A stretch of 64,000 nt of DNA, from NCBI RefSeq assembly GCF_000427885.1, contig NZ_ATYW01000002.1:143073-207072 (forward strand). The letters run 5' to 3'. The translations under genes were made by a program, and so were the position numbers. Shown piece after piece: positions 48,978 to 59,371 of the stretch (position 1 is its first letter; each line of letters begins with the position of its first letter). This stretch comes from Glycomyces tenuis DSM 44171. GTDB lineage: Bacteria > Actinomycetota > Actinomycetes > Mycobacteriales > Micromonosporaceae. The notes under the pieces are model-generated. The model was not told the DNA's origin. It saw nothing but the letters and a program-made list of their open reading frames with translations, and searched no databases.

Positions 48978-49012
48978 GCGTGTCGCAGCAACCGCACGGT
49001 GTCCGGCACATG

Positions 49013-49018
49013 TAGAAC
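49013..49018 (+). promoter_or_regulatory. -10 box of a leaderless promoter
   Basis: TAGAAC ends 6 nt before ATG 49025, which has no Shine-Dalgarno sequence. The -35 is unclear. Confidence 0.45.
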
Positions 49019-49024
49019 ACGACC

Positions 49025-49231
49025 ATGGCGACTATTCATATTCGCGATGTTCCAGAGGAAACCTGGGCCGAACTCGTTGCCGCCGCGCACGAACGCGGCG
49101 AATCCGTCCAAGCCCACCTGCTGGCCTTGCTGGAGGAAACAGCGGGGTGGAGGTGTGCGGAACAGCGGAAGCGCCTCGATTCGACGGGCGAAGAGCAATC
49201 AGAGCCAAGTAAGAATGCCGAGGCATTATGA
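49025..49231 (+). CDS. Orphan FitA/VapB-like antitoxin
   Basis: A 68-aa protein starting ATIHIRDVPEETWAELVAAA, the ribbon-helix-helix pattern of FitA/VapB antitoxins that normally precede a PIN toxin. No PIN gene follows: 45 nt later comes an unrelated AbrB-RelE pair. The C-terminal 27 residues are polar and may be the frayed toxin-binding tail. Its cognate toxin seems lost, or the antitoxin acts elsewhere. Confidence 0.78.
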   Translation: MATIHIRDVPEETWAELVAAAHERGESVQAHLLALLEETAGWRCAEQRKRLDSTGEEQSEPSKNAEAL

Positions 49232-49237
49232 ATCTAA

Positions 49238-49253
49238 TATACTTGGAAAGTAT
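49238..49253 (+). promoter_or_regulatory. Operator/-10 region of the AbrB-RelE pair
   Basis: A perfect inverted repeat ATACTT-GGA-AAGTAT (49239-49253) overlaps TATACT (49238-49243), a good -10 box. It probably binds the AbrB-type antitoxin. The patch is strikingly AT-rich for this genome. Confidence 0.55.
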
Positions 49254-49276
49254 GAAGATCCTGGGGAGGGTGTTCC

Positions 49277-49597
49277 ATGACTGAAGATCACGATGAGGAG
49301 CGGAAAGTGATCGCTTCCCCCACGGTTCGAATCCGCCAGAAGGGGCAGATCACGCTCCCGAAGGAGGTTCAAGAAGCGTTGTACGTCAAAGAAGGCGATC
49401 AGATCCAGTTCAACATTCACGAGGATGGCCGAGTGGCCATGGAGGGGTTGGCGGAGATCCCGGCCGACCAGCGGTGGTTCTGGACGCCGGAGTGGCAGGA
49501 AGGCGAACGGGAAGCCTCGGCGCAGATCGCCGCCGGTGGAGGCAAGGTTTTCCACGACATCGACGAGATGTTCGACTACCTGAACCGGGAGCGGTAG
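49277..49597 (+). CDS. AbrB/MazE/SpoVT-type antitoxin
   Basis: A 106-aa antitoxin. Residues ~14-50 form a swapped-hairpin DNA-binding domain (VRIRQKGQITLPKEVQEAL). The C-terminal part (WFWTPEWQEGEREAS, then FDYLNRER) is shared by partners of RelE-like toxins in actinobacteria. It should repress the operon through the palindrome upstream and block the toxin. ATG has GGGGAGGG upstream. The toxin starts 5 nt after its stop. Confidence 0.83.
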   Translation: MTEDHDEERKVIASPTVRIRQKGQITLPKEVQEALYVKEGDQIQFNIHEDGRVAMEGLAEIPADQRWFWTPEWQEGEREASAQIAAGGGKVFHDIDEMFDYLNRER

Positions 49598-49602
49598 CGC
49601 AA

Positions 49603-49899
49603 GTGGTTCCGACGTACGAGCCGCTTCCCAAGTTCGACCAAGACTGGGATCGGCTCAGTGACGAGCAGCGAGAACGATTCTTGAAAGCGATGCACGATTT
49701 CAAGAGCGACCTTGCGGAGGGGCGGCAGCCACGTCCAGGGCTCCGAGTGAAAGGCATCAAGGGTGCCCCGGGCATCTTCGAGCTGACCTGGGCGCCTGAC
49801 GGGCGTGCCACCTGGTCGTACGGTGGAGAACGATTCGAGGGTGAGCCGCACATCATCTGGCGGCGTATCGGCACGCACGACATCTTCAAGAATCCGTGA
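49603..49899 (+). CDS. RelE-like toxin
   Basis: A 98-aa protein with the RelE/ParE-superfamily fold. It has helices FDQDWDRLSDEQRERFLKAM, then beta strands LRVKGIKGAPGIFELTW, ATWSYGGE and HIIWRRIGTHDIFKNP. The basic and aromatic residues at the end match mRNA-cleaving relatives. GTG start at 49603; the pair is cotranscribed with the AbrB antitoxin. A strong bidirectional terminator follows at once. Confidence 0.82.
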   Translation: MVPTYEPLPKFDQDWDRLSDEQRERFLKAMHDFKSDLAEGRQPRPGLRVKGIKGAPGIFELTWAPDGRATWSYGGERFEGEPHIIWRRIGTHDIFKNP

Positions 49900-49904
49900 C
49901 CGAC

Positions 49905-49935
49905 AGTGGCGGTAGCGCTCGGCGCTACCGCCACT
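49905..49935. terminator. Bidirectional terminator
   Basis: A 14-bp stem AGTGGCGGTAGCGC/GCGCTACCGCCACT with TCG loop between the RelE-like gene and the convergent small gene. The stem overlaps the last codons of the latter. Confidence 0.72.
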
Positions 49936-50062
49936 CGGGTTCGTCTTCGAGGTCGTCCCCGATCGCGGTTTCCCAGGGCTCGGCGTCACCAGAGGCGTAC
50001 CACTCGTCCCAGGCGGCCTTGTGCTGCTCCTTGGGTTCTTCTTCGCTCGGGCGGTCGGTCAT
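49925..50062 (-). CDS. Small acidic protein of unknown function
   Basis: A 45-aa acidic protein with four Trp (AAWDEWYASGDAEPW and the EPEWR end). No family is known to me. Support is indirect: a promoter with TTGAAC (50098-50093), a 17-nt spacer and GAACAT (50075-50070) ends exactly 7 nt before the ATG, a leaderless arrangement repeated elsewhere in this window, and a terminator closes the gene. The start has no Shine-Dalgarno sequence. Confidence 0.55.
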   Translation of the reverse strand: MTDRPSEEEPKEQHKAAWDEWYASGDAEPWETAIGDDLEDEPEWR

Positions 50063-50069
50063 GGGGGAG

Positions 50070-50110
50070 ATGTTCCCGAGTCTTCGGGGAAAGTTCAACC
50101 GCAATAGGAT
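50070..50110. promoter_or_regulatory. Divergent overlapping leaderless promoters
   Basis: Minus strand: TTGAAC-N17-GAACAT with ATG 50062 seven nt later. Plus strand: TAGGAT (50105-50110) six nt before GTG 50117. The two share the 40-bp gap. Confidence 0.5.
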
Positions 50111-50116
50111 GGGCAC

Positions 50117-50488
50117 GTGATCGAGGCGCAGCAGACGGGCGGGGCGCGGCATCCCGATGATCCGGATCCGGTCGAGTCGACCAAGGTGGTGGGTGCGCTC
50201 ACGCTCGCGGTCCTCGGCGTGGTGTTCTCGCCCTTCGTCGGCGGCGTCATCCCCGCCTTCCTCGCGCTCGTGCTCGCGAAGCAGGCCGAAGGCGATATCC
50301 GCGCCTCCGAAGGCTTCCTCCTCGGCGCCGGCAGGCTCCCCAGGATCCGGCGCCTGGCCTGGACCGCCATCGGGATCGCCTGCGCGGTCGTGGTGGCGTT
50401 GCTGCTGGTCTGGGTCGTCGACATGGCCCGCTCAGTGGGGGAGCCGAGCTACGAGAGTGACGTCGCCGCCGTCGTCGCCGGAACGTGA
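50117..50488 (+). CDS. Small two-helix membrane protein
   Basis: A 123-aa protein with a hydrophilic head, one hydrophobic hairpin segment (about residues 24-53, VVGALTLAVLGVVFSPFVGGV), a short loop, and a second helix (about 82-103). The plan resembles DUF4190-like proteins, which is only a resemblance. GTG start six nt after a TAGGAT box, so it is likely leaderless. Function unknown. Confidence 0.7.
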   Translation: MIEAQQTGGARHPDDPDPVESTKVVGALTLAVLGVVFSPFVGGVIPAFLALVLAKQAEGDIRASEGFLLGAGRLPRIRRLAWTAIGIACAVVVALLLVWVVDMARSVGEPSYESDVAAVVAGT

Positions 50489-50656
50489 GGCGGGATACGC
50501 CCGGCAATGGGCGGCCCCCGCGTGCGAGGCGCGTTCCACGAGATAAGATAGGCCACGGTGTGTCTACCGCACCGACGCGAACACCGCGCCACTGCCCTTT
50601 CGCCCGGTCATCGTCCGTGACTCTGCACACGGATGCCCGCTGGGTCGAATACGGCT

Positions 50657-50685
50657 TTGACGCCGTTCGCTAGGCTAGGTAGGCT
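50657..50685 (+). promoter_or_regulatory. Promoter of the str operon (rpsL)
   Basis: TTGACG (50657-50662), a 17-nt spacer and TAGGCT (50680-50685); near-copies of TAGGCT also occur just upstream at 50671. Confidence 0.78.
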
Positions 50686-50965
50686 TTTCCCTTGCGCCTG
50701 GACACCGCTTTGAGCGGCATGGTGGCCCTGTCTACTCCGGCAGCTCGGTCCCCGTGAGAGCCAGGCCAGGTTGCGTGCCTGCAAGGCGGCGAGGCCCTCA
50801 TTAGGCCCAGTCTCCTGGCGTCATCGGCACGCACACCCTCGTACTGGGGGCTTCGTGAATATTGACTCCACATAGTCAGTCTCATTCGAGATCACGAACG
50901 CGTCTGAACCAGCTTGAGCGGCGCGAAGCGCGCTTCGCACCAGGCTGGCATGGGTCCGGAGAGAC

Positions 50966-50983
50966 GCGACACGCCCGAACGCG
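50966..50983 (+). promoter_or_regulatory. Leader motif shared with rpsJ, copy in rpsL leader
   Basis: GCGACACGCCCGA followed by one variable base and CGCG, 113 nt before the rpsL start. The same 18-nt pattern occurs at 55722-55739 before rpsJ. Confidence 0.55.
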
Positions 50984-51078
50984 GGGGACGGGATCCTGCT
51001 CCTCTGAGCAGGACTTCAGGTGACGCCGACAAGACAGGAATACGCAACCGGTCAACGTGTTGAGAGGGGTTCGGCTCA

Positions 51079-51450
51079 GTGCCAACCATCCAGCAGCTGG
51101 TCCGCAAAGGCCGCAAGGCCAGGACCAACAAGAACAAGACGCCCGCGCTGAAGGGCAGCCCGCAGGCCCGCGGCGTCTGCACGCGCGTGTACACCACCAC
51201 GCCCAAGAAGCCGAACTCGGCCATGCGCAAGGTCGCCCGCGTCCGGCTCATGAACGGCACCGAGGTCACCGCCTACATCCCGGGTGTGGGCCACAACCTC
51301 CAGGAGCACTCCATCGTGCTGGTCCGCGGCGGTCGTGTCCGCGACCTCCCCGGTGTCCGTTACAAGATCATCCGCGGCGCGCTCGACACCCAGGGTGTCC
51401 GCGACCGCAAGCAGGCCCGCAGCCGCTACGGTGCGAAGAAGGAGAAGTAG
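51079..51450 (+). CDS. rpsL: 30S ribosomal protein S12
   Basis: A 123-aa decoding-centre protein. [13 protein letters not shown] contains Lys43, and [12 protein letters not shown] contains residue 88, which is Arg where nearly all bacterial S12 have Lys. Substitutions there, including Arg, are classic streptomycin-resistance changes in Mycobacterium tuberculosis. The DNA codon is CGC. The rest is standard. GTG start with GAGGGG upstream, matching family length. Confidence 0.98.
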   Translation: MPTIQQLVRKGRKARTNKNKTPALKGSPQARGVCTRVYTTTPKKPNSAMRKVARVRLMNGTEVTAYIPGVGHNLQEHSIVLVRGGRVRDLPGVRYKIIRGALDTQGVRDRKQARSRYGAKKEK

Positions 51451-51452
51451 AC

Positions 51453-51923
51453 ATGCCACGTAAAGGCCCCGCGCCGCGTCGGCCCCTGACTGCCGATCCG
51501 GTCTACAACTCGGTGCTCGTCACCCAGCTGATCAACAAGGTCCTCAAGGACGGCAAGCGCCGCCTCGCCGAGCGCATCGTCTACGAGGCGCTGGAGAACT
51601 GCCGCCAGAAGGCCGACCAGGATCCCGTGGTCGTCCTCAAGCGCGCCTTGGACAACGTCAAGCCCACCCTCGAGGTCCGCTCCCGCCGCGTCGGCGGCGC
51701 GACCTACCAGGTGCCGGTCGACGTCCGTCCGCAGCGAGCCACCACCCTGGGCCTGCGCTGGCTGGTCGGCTTCGCGCGCGACCGCCGCGAGAAGACCATG
51801 GTCGAGCGGCTCACCAACGAGATCCTCGACGCCTCCAACGGCCTCGGCGCCGCGGTGAAGAAGCGCGAGGACACTCACAAGATGGCCGATTCCAACAAGG
51901 CATTCGCCCACTACCGCTGGTAG
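51453..51923 (+). CDS. rpsG: 30S ribosomal protein S7
   Basis: A 156-aa 16S rRNA-binding protein that nucleates assembly of the small-subunit head and contacts E-site tRNA. It starts [11 protein letters not shown] and contains [14 protein letters not shown] and the [18 protein letters not shown] end. Starts 2 nt after the rpsL stop. Confidence 0.98.
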   Translation: MPRKGPAPRRPLTADPVYNSVLVTQLINKVLKDGKRRLAERIVYEALENCRQKADQDPVVVLKRALDNVKPTLEVRSRRVGGATYQVPVDVRPQRATTLGLRWLVGFARDRREKTMVERLTNEILDASNGLGAAVKKREDTHKMADSNKAFAHYRW

Positions 51924-51944
51924 TGACTCTCAGAGAAGGCAGTC

Positions 51945-54050
51945 GTGGCTAACAAAGCGAACGAGGCCCTGGCCAAGCTCCGCAACATCGGCATCATGGC
52001 GCACATCGACGCCGGCAAGACCACCACCACCGAGCGCATCCTGTACTACACGGGCGTGTCGCACAAGATCGGTGAGGTCCACGAAGGCGCCGCCACCATG
52101 GACTGGATGGAGCAGGAGCAGGAGCGGGGCATCACCATCACCTCCGCCGCCACCAAGTGCGAGTGGGACGACCACATCATCCAGATCATCGACACGCCCG
52201 GCCACGTCGACTTCACCGTCGAGGTCGAGCGGTCCCTGCGTGTCCTGGACTCGGCCATCGCGGTCTACGACGGCGTCGCCGGCGTGGAGCCGCAGACCGA
52301 GAACGTGTGGCGTCAGGCCGACAAGTACAGCGTCCCGCGCATGTGCTTCGTCAACAAGCTCGACCGCACCGGCGCGAACTTCTTCCGCTGCGTGGAGATG
52401 ATGGCCGACCGCCTCAACTCCAACACCGCGGTGATCCAGCTGCCGATCGGGGCCGAGGCCGACTTCATCGGCGTCGTCGACCTGGTCGAGATGAACGCCA
52501 AGGTGTGGCGCGGCGAGACCGGCCTCGGCGAGGAGTACGAGACCGAGGAGATCCCCGCGGACCTGGCCGAGCAGGCCGAGGAGTACCGCGAGAAGCTCCT
52601 GGAGACCCTCTCCGACGTCGACGACGACTTCGCCGAGAAGTACCTCGAGGGCGAGGAGATCAGCGCCGCCGAGATCAAGGCCGCGATCCGCAAGGGCACC
52701 ATCGCGAACCAGATCAACCCGGTGCTGTGCGGCACGGCCTTCAAGAACAAGGGCGTGCAGCCGCTGCTCGACGCGGTGGTCGACTACCTGCCTTCTCCGT
52801 TGGACATCGCGGCCATCCAGGGGACCCTCATCGACAACGAGACCCCGGCCGAGCGCCACGCGGACGTCGAAGAGCCCTTCAGCGCCCTGGCGTTCAAGAT
52901 CCAGACCGACAAGCACCTCGGACGTCTCACCTACGCCCGCATCTACTCGGGCACCATCGAGACCGGCACTCAGGTCATGAACTCGACCAAGAGCCGCAAG
53001 GAGCGCATCGGCAAGATCTACCAGATGCACGCCAACAAGCGCGAGGAGCGCAAGGACGCCCAGGCCGGCGACATCATCGCGATCCAGGGTCTGAAGCAGA
53101 CCACCACCGGTGACACGCTGACCGACTCGAACAACCAGGTGATCCTGGAGTCGATGATCTTCCCCGAGCCGGTCATCGACGTGGCCATCGAGCCCAAGTC
53201 GAAGGCCGACCAGGACAAGCTGGCCACCGCGATCCAGCGCCTCGCCGAGGAGGACCCGACCTTCCGGGTCCAGACCGACGAGGAGACCGGCCAGACCGTC
53301 ATCTCCGGCATGGGCGAGCTGCACCTCGACATCCTGGTCGACCGCATGAAGCGGGAGTTCAACGTCGAGGCCAACATCGGCAAGCCGCAGGTGGCCTACC
53401 GGGAGACCATCTCCCAGCGGGTCGAGAAGATCGAGTACCTGCACAAGAAGCAGACCGGTGGTTCCGGTCAGTTCGCGCGGGTCATCGTCAACATCGAGCC
53501 GCTCAAGATGGAGTCGAACGAGAGCGAGATCTTCGCCTTCGACGACCAGATCACCGGTGGCCGCATCCCGCGCGAGTACATCCCGTCGGTCAAGGCCGGC
53601 GCGGAGGACGCGCTGGGCGACGGCGTGCTGGCGGGCTACCCGCTGGTGGGCGTGAAGCTGGAGCTGACCGACGGTCAGTACCACGAGGTCGACTCCTCGG
53701 AGATGGCCTTCAAGATCGCAGGCAAGATGGTGCTGAAGGAGGCCGCGAAGCGGGCGAAGCCAGTACTGCTCGAGCCGATGATGTCCGTCGAGGTCATCTG
53801 CCCGGAGGAATCGATGGGCGATGTCATCGGCGACATCAACTCTCGGCGCGGCATGGTCCAGGAGATGGGCGAGCGGGGCAACGACCGCACGGTCAAGGCC
53901 CAGGTGCCGCTGTCGGAGATGTTCGGCTACGTCGGAGACCTCAGGTCGAAGACGGCCGGCCGCGCGAACTACTCAATGCAGTTCGACACCTACGCCGAAG
54001 TCCCGGCGAACGTCGCCAAGGAGATCATCGCCAAGGCGACAGGCGAGTAA
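51945..54050 (+). CDS. fusA: Elongation factor G
   Basis: A 701-aa translocase GTPase. G1 is AHIDAGKTT (19-27), G2 is [11 protein letters not shown]3 is DTPGHVDF and G4 is NKLD. Domain IV carries [13 protein letters not shown] near residue 543, and the C-terminal domain V ends with [18 protein letters not shown]. Standard length. GTG start with AGAAGG upstream; 21 nt after rpsG. Confidence 0.98.
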   Translation: MANKANEALAKLRNIGIMAHIDAGKTTTTERILYYTGVSHKIGEVHEGAATMDWMEQEQERGITITSAATKCEWDDHIIQIIDTPGHVDFTVEVERSLRVLDSAIAVYDGVAGVEPQTENVWRQADKYSVPRMCFVNKLDRTGANFFRCVEMMADRLNSNTAVIQLPIGAEADFIGVVDLVEMNAKVWRGETGLGEEYETEEIPADLAEQAEEYREKLLETLSDVDDDFAEKYLEGEEISAAEIKAAIRKGTIANQINPVLCGTAFKNKGVQPLLDAVVDYLPSPLDIAAIQGTLIDNETPAERHADVEEPFSALAFKIQTDKHLGRLTYARIYSGTIETGTQVMNSTKSRKERIGKIYQMHANKREERKDAQAGDIIAIQGLKQTTTGDTLTDSNNQVILESMIFPEPVIDVAIEPKSKADQDKLATAIQRLAEEDPTFRVQTDEETGQTVISGMGELHLDILVDRMKREFNVEANIGKPQVAYRETISQRVEKIEYLHKKQTGGSGQFARVIVNIEPLKMESNESEIFAFDDQITGGRIPREYIPSVKAGAEDALGDGVLAGYPLVGVKLELTDGQYHEVDSSEMAFKIAGKMVLKEAAKRAKPVLLEPMMSVEVICPEESMGDVIGDINSRRGMVQEMGERGNDRTVKAQVPLSEMFGYVGDLRSKTAGRANYSMQFDTYAEVPANVAKEIIAKATGE

Positions 54051-54170
54051 ACGGGCCCGGGAGGGCAAGCCTGTCCTCCCGCCCGTGAACCCACCTGTTG
54101 CCACGGGATCTTCGCGACGCAATGGGTCAGTTAAGTCAAACCAGATTTATTCAGTCCACAGGAGGACGAA

Positions 54171-55364
<1,194 letters not shown>

Positions 55365-55372
55365 GACCGCAC

Positions 55373-55407
55373 ACCGGGGCGATTCCCAACGGAGTCGCCC
55401 CGGTTTT
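55373..55407 (+). terminator. Intrinsic terminator after tuf
   Basis: ACCGGGGCGA pairs with TCGCCCCGGT across a 12-nt loop, followed by TTTT. Confidence 0.85.
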
Positions 55408-55490
55408 CTGCCGCCTCGGAGCTCCGGCCCCGGAGGCCGCGCAGCACAGCTCCATACGCGTAACCTGCCCCACTGCCACCCGGCCCCCGC

Positions 55491-55520
55491 TTGCTGGCGA
55501 AACATCGGATCCGGCATAAT
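55491..55520 (+). promoter_or_regulatory. Promoter of the S10 operon (rpsJ)
   Basis: TTGCTG (55491-55496) and CATAAT (55515-55520) are 18 nt apart in an AT-rich patch; start near 55527. Confidence 0.7.
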
Positions 55521-55721
55521 ATGCAGGTTGCGTTCGCATCAGCGCGCCTTCGCTCCAGGCGAAGACCGCGAACCGCCCATAGGTTCGTCGCTGGTGCTCA
55601 CGCCCGGCCCGCGGGCCCGAGTAGGCACCACCAGGCGCCGAGAGGGACCGTTCACGGCGGGCAGGCGGGCGAGCCAAGACGTCAAGACACGGAAAACCGT
55701 GTCCCCATGTGCCTGAAGCTC

Positions 55722-55739
55722 GCGACACGCCCGACCGCG
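55722..55739 (+). promoter_or_regulatory. Leader motif shared with rpsL, copy in rpsJ leader
   Basis: GCGACACGCCCGA, one variable base, then CGCG, 59 nt before rpsJ. Here the motif overlaps a hairpin GACCGC-GTGGA-GCGGTC. Confidence 0.55.
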
Positions 55740-55780
55740 TGGAGCGGTCTGAACAGCCAATTTACGTAAGGTAAGGAACC

Positions 55781-56089
55781 ATGGCGGGACAGAAGATCCG
55801 CATCAGGCTGAAAGCCTACGACCACGAGGTCGTGGACTCCTCGGCCCGCAAGATCGTGGAGACGGTCACCCGTACGGGGGCCGCCATCTCCGGGCCGGTG
55901 CCGCTGCCGACCGAGATCAACCGTTTCTGTGTGATCCGGTCGCCGCACAAGTACAAGGACTCGCGCGAGCACTTCGAGATGCGCACGCACAAGCGTCTCA
56001 TCGACATCCTCGACCCGACACCGAAGACGGTCGACTCGCTGATGCGCCTCGACCTGCCGGCCGGCGTCGACATCGAGATCAAGCTGTAG
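55781..56089 (+). CDS. rpsJ: 30S ribosomal protein S10 / NusE
   Basis: A 102-aa small-subunit head protein that also acts as NusE in transcription antitermination. Typical text: [32 protein letters not shown] and [17 protein letters not shown] start after GTAAGGAA. First gene of the S10 operon. Confidence 0.98.
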   Translation: MAGQKIRIRLKAYDHEVVDSSARKIVETVTRTGAAISGPVPLPTEINRFCVIRSPHKYKDSREHFEMRTHKRLIDILDPTPKTVDSLMRLDLPAGVDIEIKL

Positions 56090-56097
56090 GGGCACCA

Positions 56098-56751
56098 ATG
56101 GACAGGCAGATCAAGGGAATCCTGGGCACCAAGCTCGGCATGACCCAGGTTTGGGACGAGAACGGCCGCGCCGTACCCGTCACCGTGGTGCAGGCCGGCC
56201 CGTGCGTCGTCTCCCAGATTCGCAAACCGGACGTCGACGGCTACTCGGCCGTGCAGCTGGGCTTCGGCGACGTCAAACTCAAGAACGTCACCAAGCCGAT
56301 TCAGGGCCACTTCGAGAAGGCCGGCGTCGCTCCGCGTCGCCACCTGGTCGAACTGCGCACCTCCGACGCCGCCGACTACGAGCTCGGCCAGACCGTCGAG
56401 GCCACGACCTTCGAGGCCGGCGAGCTGGTCGACGTCACCGGCACCACCAAGGGCAAGGGCTTCGCCGGCGTCATGAAGCGCCACGGCTTCGGCGGCCTCG
56501 GCGCCAGCCACGGTGCCCACAAGGTGCACCGCGCGCCCGGTTCGATCGGCGGCTGCGCCACGCCGGGCCGCGTCTTCAAGGGCATGCGCATGGCCGGCCG
56601 CATGGGCGGCAACCGCCACACGACGCAGAACCTGCGCATCCAGGCGGTCGACGCCGAGCGCGGGCTGCTGCTCATCGTCGGCGCCGTCCCCGGCCCCAAG
56701 AACGGCCTGGTGCTCGTCCGCAGCGCAGTGAAGCAGGTGGCTACCAAATGA
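56098..56751 (+). CDS. rplC: 50S ribosomal protein L3
   Basis: A 217-aa 23S rRNA-binding protein close to the peptidyl-transferase centre. [19 protein letters not shown] at the start and the [17 protein letters not shown] loop near residue 162 are diagnostic. Begins 8 nt after rpsJ and overlaps rplD by 4 nt. Confidence 0.98.
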   Translation: MDRQIKGILGTKLGMTQVWDENGRAVPVTVVQAGPCVVSQIRKPDVDGYSAVQLGFGDVKLKNVTKPIQGHFEKAGVAPRRHLVELRTSDAADYELGQTVEATTFEAGELVDVTGTTKGKGFAGVMKRHGFGGLGASHGAHKVHRAPGSIGGCATPGRVFKGMRMAGRMGGNRHTTQNLRIQAVDAERGLLLIVGAVPGPKNGLVLVRSAVKQVATK

Positions 56752-57398
56752 GCCTTGAGATCAAAGTCAAAGACGCCGCTGGCAAGGAGACCGGGAAGAC
56801 CATCGAGCTCCCGGCGTCGATCTTCGACGTCGAGCCGAACATCCCGCTCATGCACCAGGTCGTGACCGCGCAGCTCGCCGCCGCGCGCAGCGGCACGGCG
56901 AGCACCAAGACCCGCGGCGAGGTCCGCGGCGGCGGCAAGAAGCCGTACCGCCAGAAGGGCACCGGCCGCGCCCGCCAGGGCTCGATCCGCGCGCCGCAGT
57001 TCGCCGGCGGCGGCGTCGTCCACGGCCCCAAGCCGCGGTCGTTCGCCGAGCGCACCCCCCGGAAGATGAAGGCCGCGGCCCTGGCCGGCGCCCTCACCGA
57101 CCGGGTGCGGGGCGGCAACCTGCACGTCGTCAGCTCCTTCATCGAGGCGGAGACGCCGAAGACGAAGGACGCCAAGGCCGCGATCGAGGCGACCACCGAG
57201 GCGAAGAAGATCCTGGTGGTGCTCGCCCGCGACGAGGAGACCGCGAAGCTCAGCCTTCGCAACCTCCCCGAGGTGCACCTCATCGACTGGGGCCAGGTCA
57301 ACACCTACGACGTGCTCAACAACGAGGACATCGTGTTCAGCGAGGCCGCCATCGAGGCGTTCATCGCTGACCGGACCGAGCAGGAGGTCGCGGCATGA
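56748..57398 (+). CDS. rplD: 50S ribosomal protein L4
   Basis: A 216-aa protein lining the peptide exit tunnel; in enterobacteria it also represses this operon. The tunnel loop [19 protein letters not shown] near residue 63 is intact, with the Lys associated with macrolide susceptibility present. ATGA overlaps couple it to both neighbours. Confidence 0.98.
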   Translation: MSLEIKVKDAAGKETGKTIELPASIFDVEPNIPLMHQVVTAQLAAARSGTASTKTRGEVRGGGKKPYRQKGTGRARQGSIRAPQFAGGGVVHGPKPRSFAERTPRKMKAAALAGALTDRVRGGNLHVVSSFIEAETPKTKDAKAAIEATTEAKKILVVLARDEETAKLSLRNLPEVHLIDWGQVNTYDVLNNEDIVFSEAAIEAFIADRTEQEVAA

Positions 57399-57709
57399 GC
57401 GAAGTGACCGTCGCCGACCCGCGCGACATCATCATCAAGCCGGTCATCTCGGAGAAGACCTACACCCTCCTCGGCGAGGGCAAGTACACCTTCGAGGTCG
57501 ACCCGCGCGCCAACAAGAGCCACATCAAGATCGCCATCAAGCAGATCTTCGGTGTGGACGTCAAGAGCGTGAACACCCTGAACCGCGACGGCAAGCGCAA
57601 GCGGACCCGTGACGGCTGGGGACAGCGCAAGAGCGTCAAGCACGCGATCGTCACCGTCGAGGGCGACCCCGGTCGCCTGGGTGAGATCTTCGGCGGACAG
57701 ATCTCGTAG
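57395..57709 (+). CDS. rplW: 50S ribosomal protein L23
   Basis: A 104-aa protein at the tunnel exit, docking site for trigger factor and [18 protein letters not shown] and [15 protein letters not shown] are standard. GGAGG precedes the ATG, which overlaps the rplD stop. Confidence 0.98.
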   Translation: MSEVTVADPRDIIIKPVISEKTYTLLGEGKYTFEVDPRANKSHIKIAIKQIFGVDVKSVNTLNRDGKRKRTRDGWGQRKSVKHAIVTVEGDPGRLGEIFGGQIS

Positions 57710-57721
57710 GAGCAAGAAGCA

Positions 57722-58564
57722 ATGGCCATTCGCAAGTACAAGCCGACGACCCCGGGTCGTCGCGGGTCCAGCGTCTCCGACTTCGCCGAGATCACCCGTT
57801 CGACGCCCGAGAAGTCGCTCGTCCGCCCGATCACCAAGACCGGCGGCCGCAACAACTCCGGCAAGATCTCGACCCGCCACCGCGGCGGCGGCCACAAGCG
57901 CCGTTACCGCGTGATCGACTTCCGCCGCCACGACAAGGACGGCGTGCCGGCGAAGGTCGCGGAGATCGAGTACGACCCGAACCGCACCGCGAACATCGCG
58001 CTGCTGCACTACGCCGACGGCGAGAAGCGCTACATCCTCGCGCCGAAAGGCGTCAAGCAGGGCGACCGGATCGAGAACGGCCCCGAGGCCGACATCAAGC
58101 CGGGCAACTCGCTCGAACTGCGGCACATCCCGGTCGGTACGACCGTGCACGCCGTGGAGCTCAAGCCCGGCGGCGGCGCGGCCCTCGGCCGCAGCGCCGG
58201 CGCCTCGATCCAGCTGCTCGCCCGCGAAGGCAAGTACGCGCACCTGCGCATGCCCTCCGGCGAGATCCGCCTGGTCCAGGTGACCTGCCGCGCCACCGTC
58301 GGCGAGGTCGGCAACGCCGAGCAGGGCAACATCAACTGGGGCAAGGCCGGCCGCATGCGCTGGAAGGGCTGGCGCCCGACCGTCCGCGGTGTCGTCATGA
58401 ACCCGGTCGACCACCCGCACGGCGGCGGCGAGGGCCGGACCTCCGGCGGCCGCCACCCGGTGAACCCGAAGGGCAAGCCGGAGGGCCGCACGCGGAAGAA
58501 GAACCACCCGAACGACAGGCTCATCGTCCGTCGTCGCAAGGCCAGCCGGAAGCGGGGTAAGTAA
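57722..58564 (+). CDS. rplB: 50S ribosomal protein L2
   Basis: A 280-aa protein essential for subunit joining. [18 protein letters not shown] near residue 57 and the conserved [20 protein letters not shown] near residue 226, with the key His, are present. ATG start at 57722, 12 nt after rplW. Confidence 0.98.
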   Translation: MAIRKYKPTTPGRRGSSVSDFAEITRSTPEKSLVRPITKTGGRNNSGKISTRHRGGGHKRRYRVIDFRRHDKDGVPAKVAEIEYDPNRTANIALLHYADGEKRYILAPKGVKQGDRIENGPEADIKPGNSLELRHIPVGTTVHAVELKPGGGAALGRSAGASIQLLAREGKYAHLRMPSGEIRLVQVTCRATVGEVGNAEQGNINWGKAGRMRWKGWRPTVRGVVMNPVDHPHGGGEGRTSGGRHPVNPKGKPEGRTRKKNHPNDRLIVRRRKASRKRGK

Positions 58565-58567
58565 GCC

Positions 58568-58849
58568 ATGGGTCGCAGCTTGAAGAAGGGCCCCTTCGTC
58601 GACGACCACCTCCAGAAGAAGGTGGACGCGGCGATCGAGTCCAAGTCCAAGAACGTCATCAAGACCTGGTCGCGTCGCTCCACGATCACGCCCGACTTCA
58701 TCGGGCTGACCTTCGGGGTCCACGACGGGCGGAAGCACGTTCCGGTGTACGTCACCGAGAACATGGTGGGGCACAAGCTCGGCGAGTTCGCGCCCACCCG
58801 CACGTTCCGCGGCCACGAGAAGGACGACCGCAAGAGCCGTCGCCGCTAG
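58568..58849 (+). CDS. rpsS: 30S ribosomal protein S19
   Basis: A 93-aa head protein paired with S13. [19 protein letters not shown] and [20 protein letters not shown] are diagnostic. Starts 3 nt after rplB. Confidence 0.98.
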   Translation: MGRSLKKGPFVDDHLQKKVDAAIESKSKNVIKTWSRRSTITPDFIGLTFGVHDGRKHVPVYVTENMVGHKLGEFAPTRTFRGHEKDDRKSRRR

Positions 58850-58885
58850 GCCACGGGCTTCGAGAACGAACGAAGGAATAGAACG

Positions 58886-59371
58886 ATGGCAACACTGGAG
58901 CAGGAGGCTCCGAAGGCGCGCGCGGTGGCGCGGTACGTCCGCGTCGCTCCGCGCAAGGCGCGCCGCGTCGTCGACCTCGTGCGTGGCCTGCCCGTGGACG
59001 AGGCCCTGACGACCCTCGAGTTCGCGCCCTACAGCGCGGCCGAGGTCGTGTACAAGGTCGTCGCGTCGGCCTCGGCCAACGCGGAGAACAACCTGGGCCT
59101 GGACCCCGAGTCGCTCTTGATCTCCGAGATCAAGGTCGACGAGGGCCCGACGATGCGCCGCTACCGCCCCCGGGCCCACGGCCGCGCCTATCGGATCAAC
59201 AAGCGCACCAGCCACATCACCGTGGTGGTGGAGTCCGTTCAGGCCGCCCCGGTCGACGCGGGCTCGATCCGCCGGCCCAAGGCCGCCGCCCCCAAGGCGG
59301 AGCCGAAGGCCGACAAGCCGGCCGAGGCCGACGAGAAGTCCGAGTCCGCTGAAAAGGAGGAGACCGAGTAA
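58886..59371 (+). CDS. rplV: 50S ribosomal protein L22 with C-terminal extension
   Basis: A 161-aa protein of the exit tunnel. Residues 1-120 are standard L22 ([20 protein letters not shown] and [20 protein letters not shown]). A ~45-residue Ala/Lys/Glu-rich tail is added, as in other actinobacteria. Its last base is shared with the rpsC start (TAATG). Confidence 0.98.
   Translation: MATLEQEAPKARAVARYVRVAPRKARRVVDLVRGLPVDEALTTLEFAPYSAAEVVYKVVASASANAENNLGLDPESLLISEIKVDEGPTMRRYRPRAHGRAYRINKRTSHITVVVESVQAAPVDAGSIRRPKAAAPKAEPKADKPAEADEKSESAEKEETE

Larger units (their letters stand above)
50489..51078. other. rpsL promoter and long leader region
   Basis: No gene in 590 nt. It holds the str-operon promoter (50657-50685), then a ~387-nt leader with stem-loops GCGAAGC/GCTTCGC (about 50931-50947) and TCCTGCT/AGCAGGA (50994-51013). 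It also contains a motif shared with the rpsJ leader at 50966-50983. A leader this long suggests RNA-level control. Confidence 0.65.
55365..55780. other. tuf terminator and S10-operon promoter/leader
   Basis: No gene in 416 nt. In order: the tuf terminator, the rpsJ promoter (55491-55520), a ~250-nt leader with CTTCGC/GCGAAG near 55546-55562 and GACACGG-AAAA-CCGTGTC (55686-55703), and the motif shared with the rpsL leader (55722-55739), which runs into a GACCGC/GCGGTC hairpin. Confidence 0.65.

Noticed and set aside
50858-50890. Second rpsL promoter at TTGACT (50862-50867)
   Set aside because: No acceptable -10 box at 16-19 nt; the 50657-50685 promoter is clearly better.
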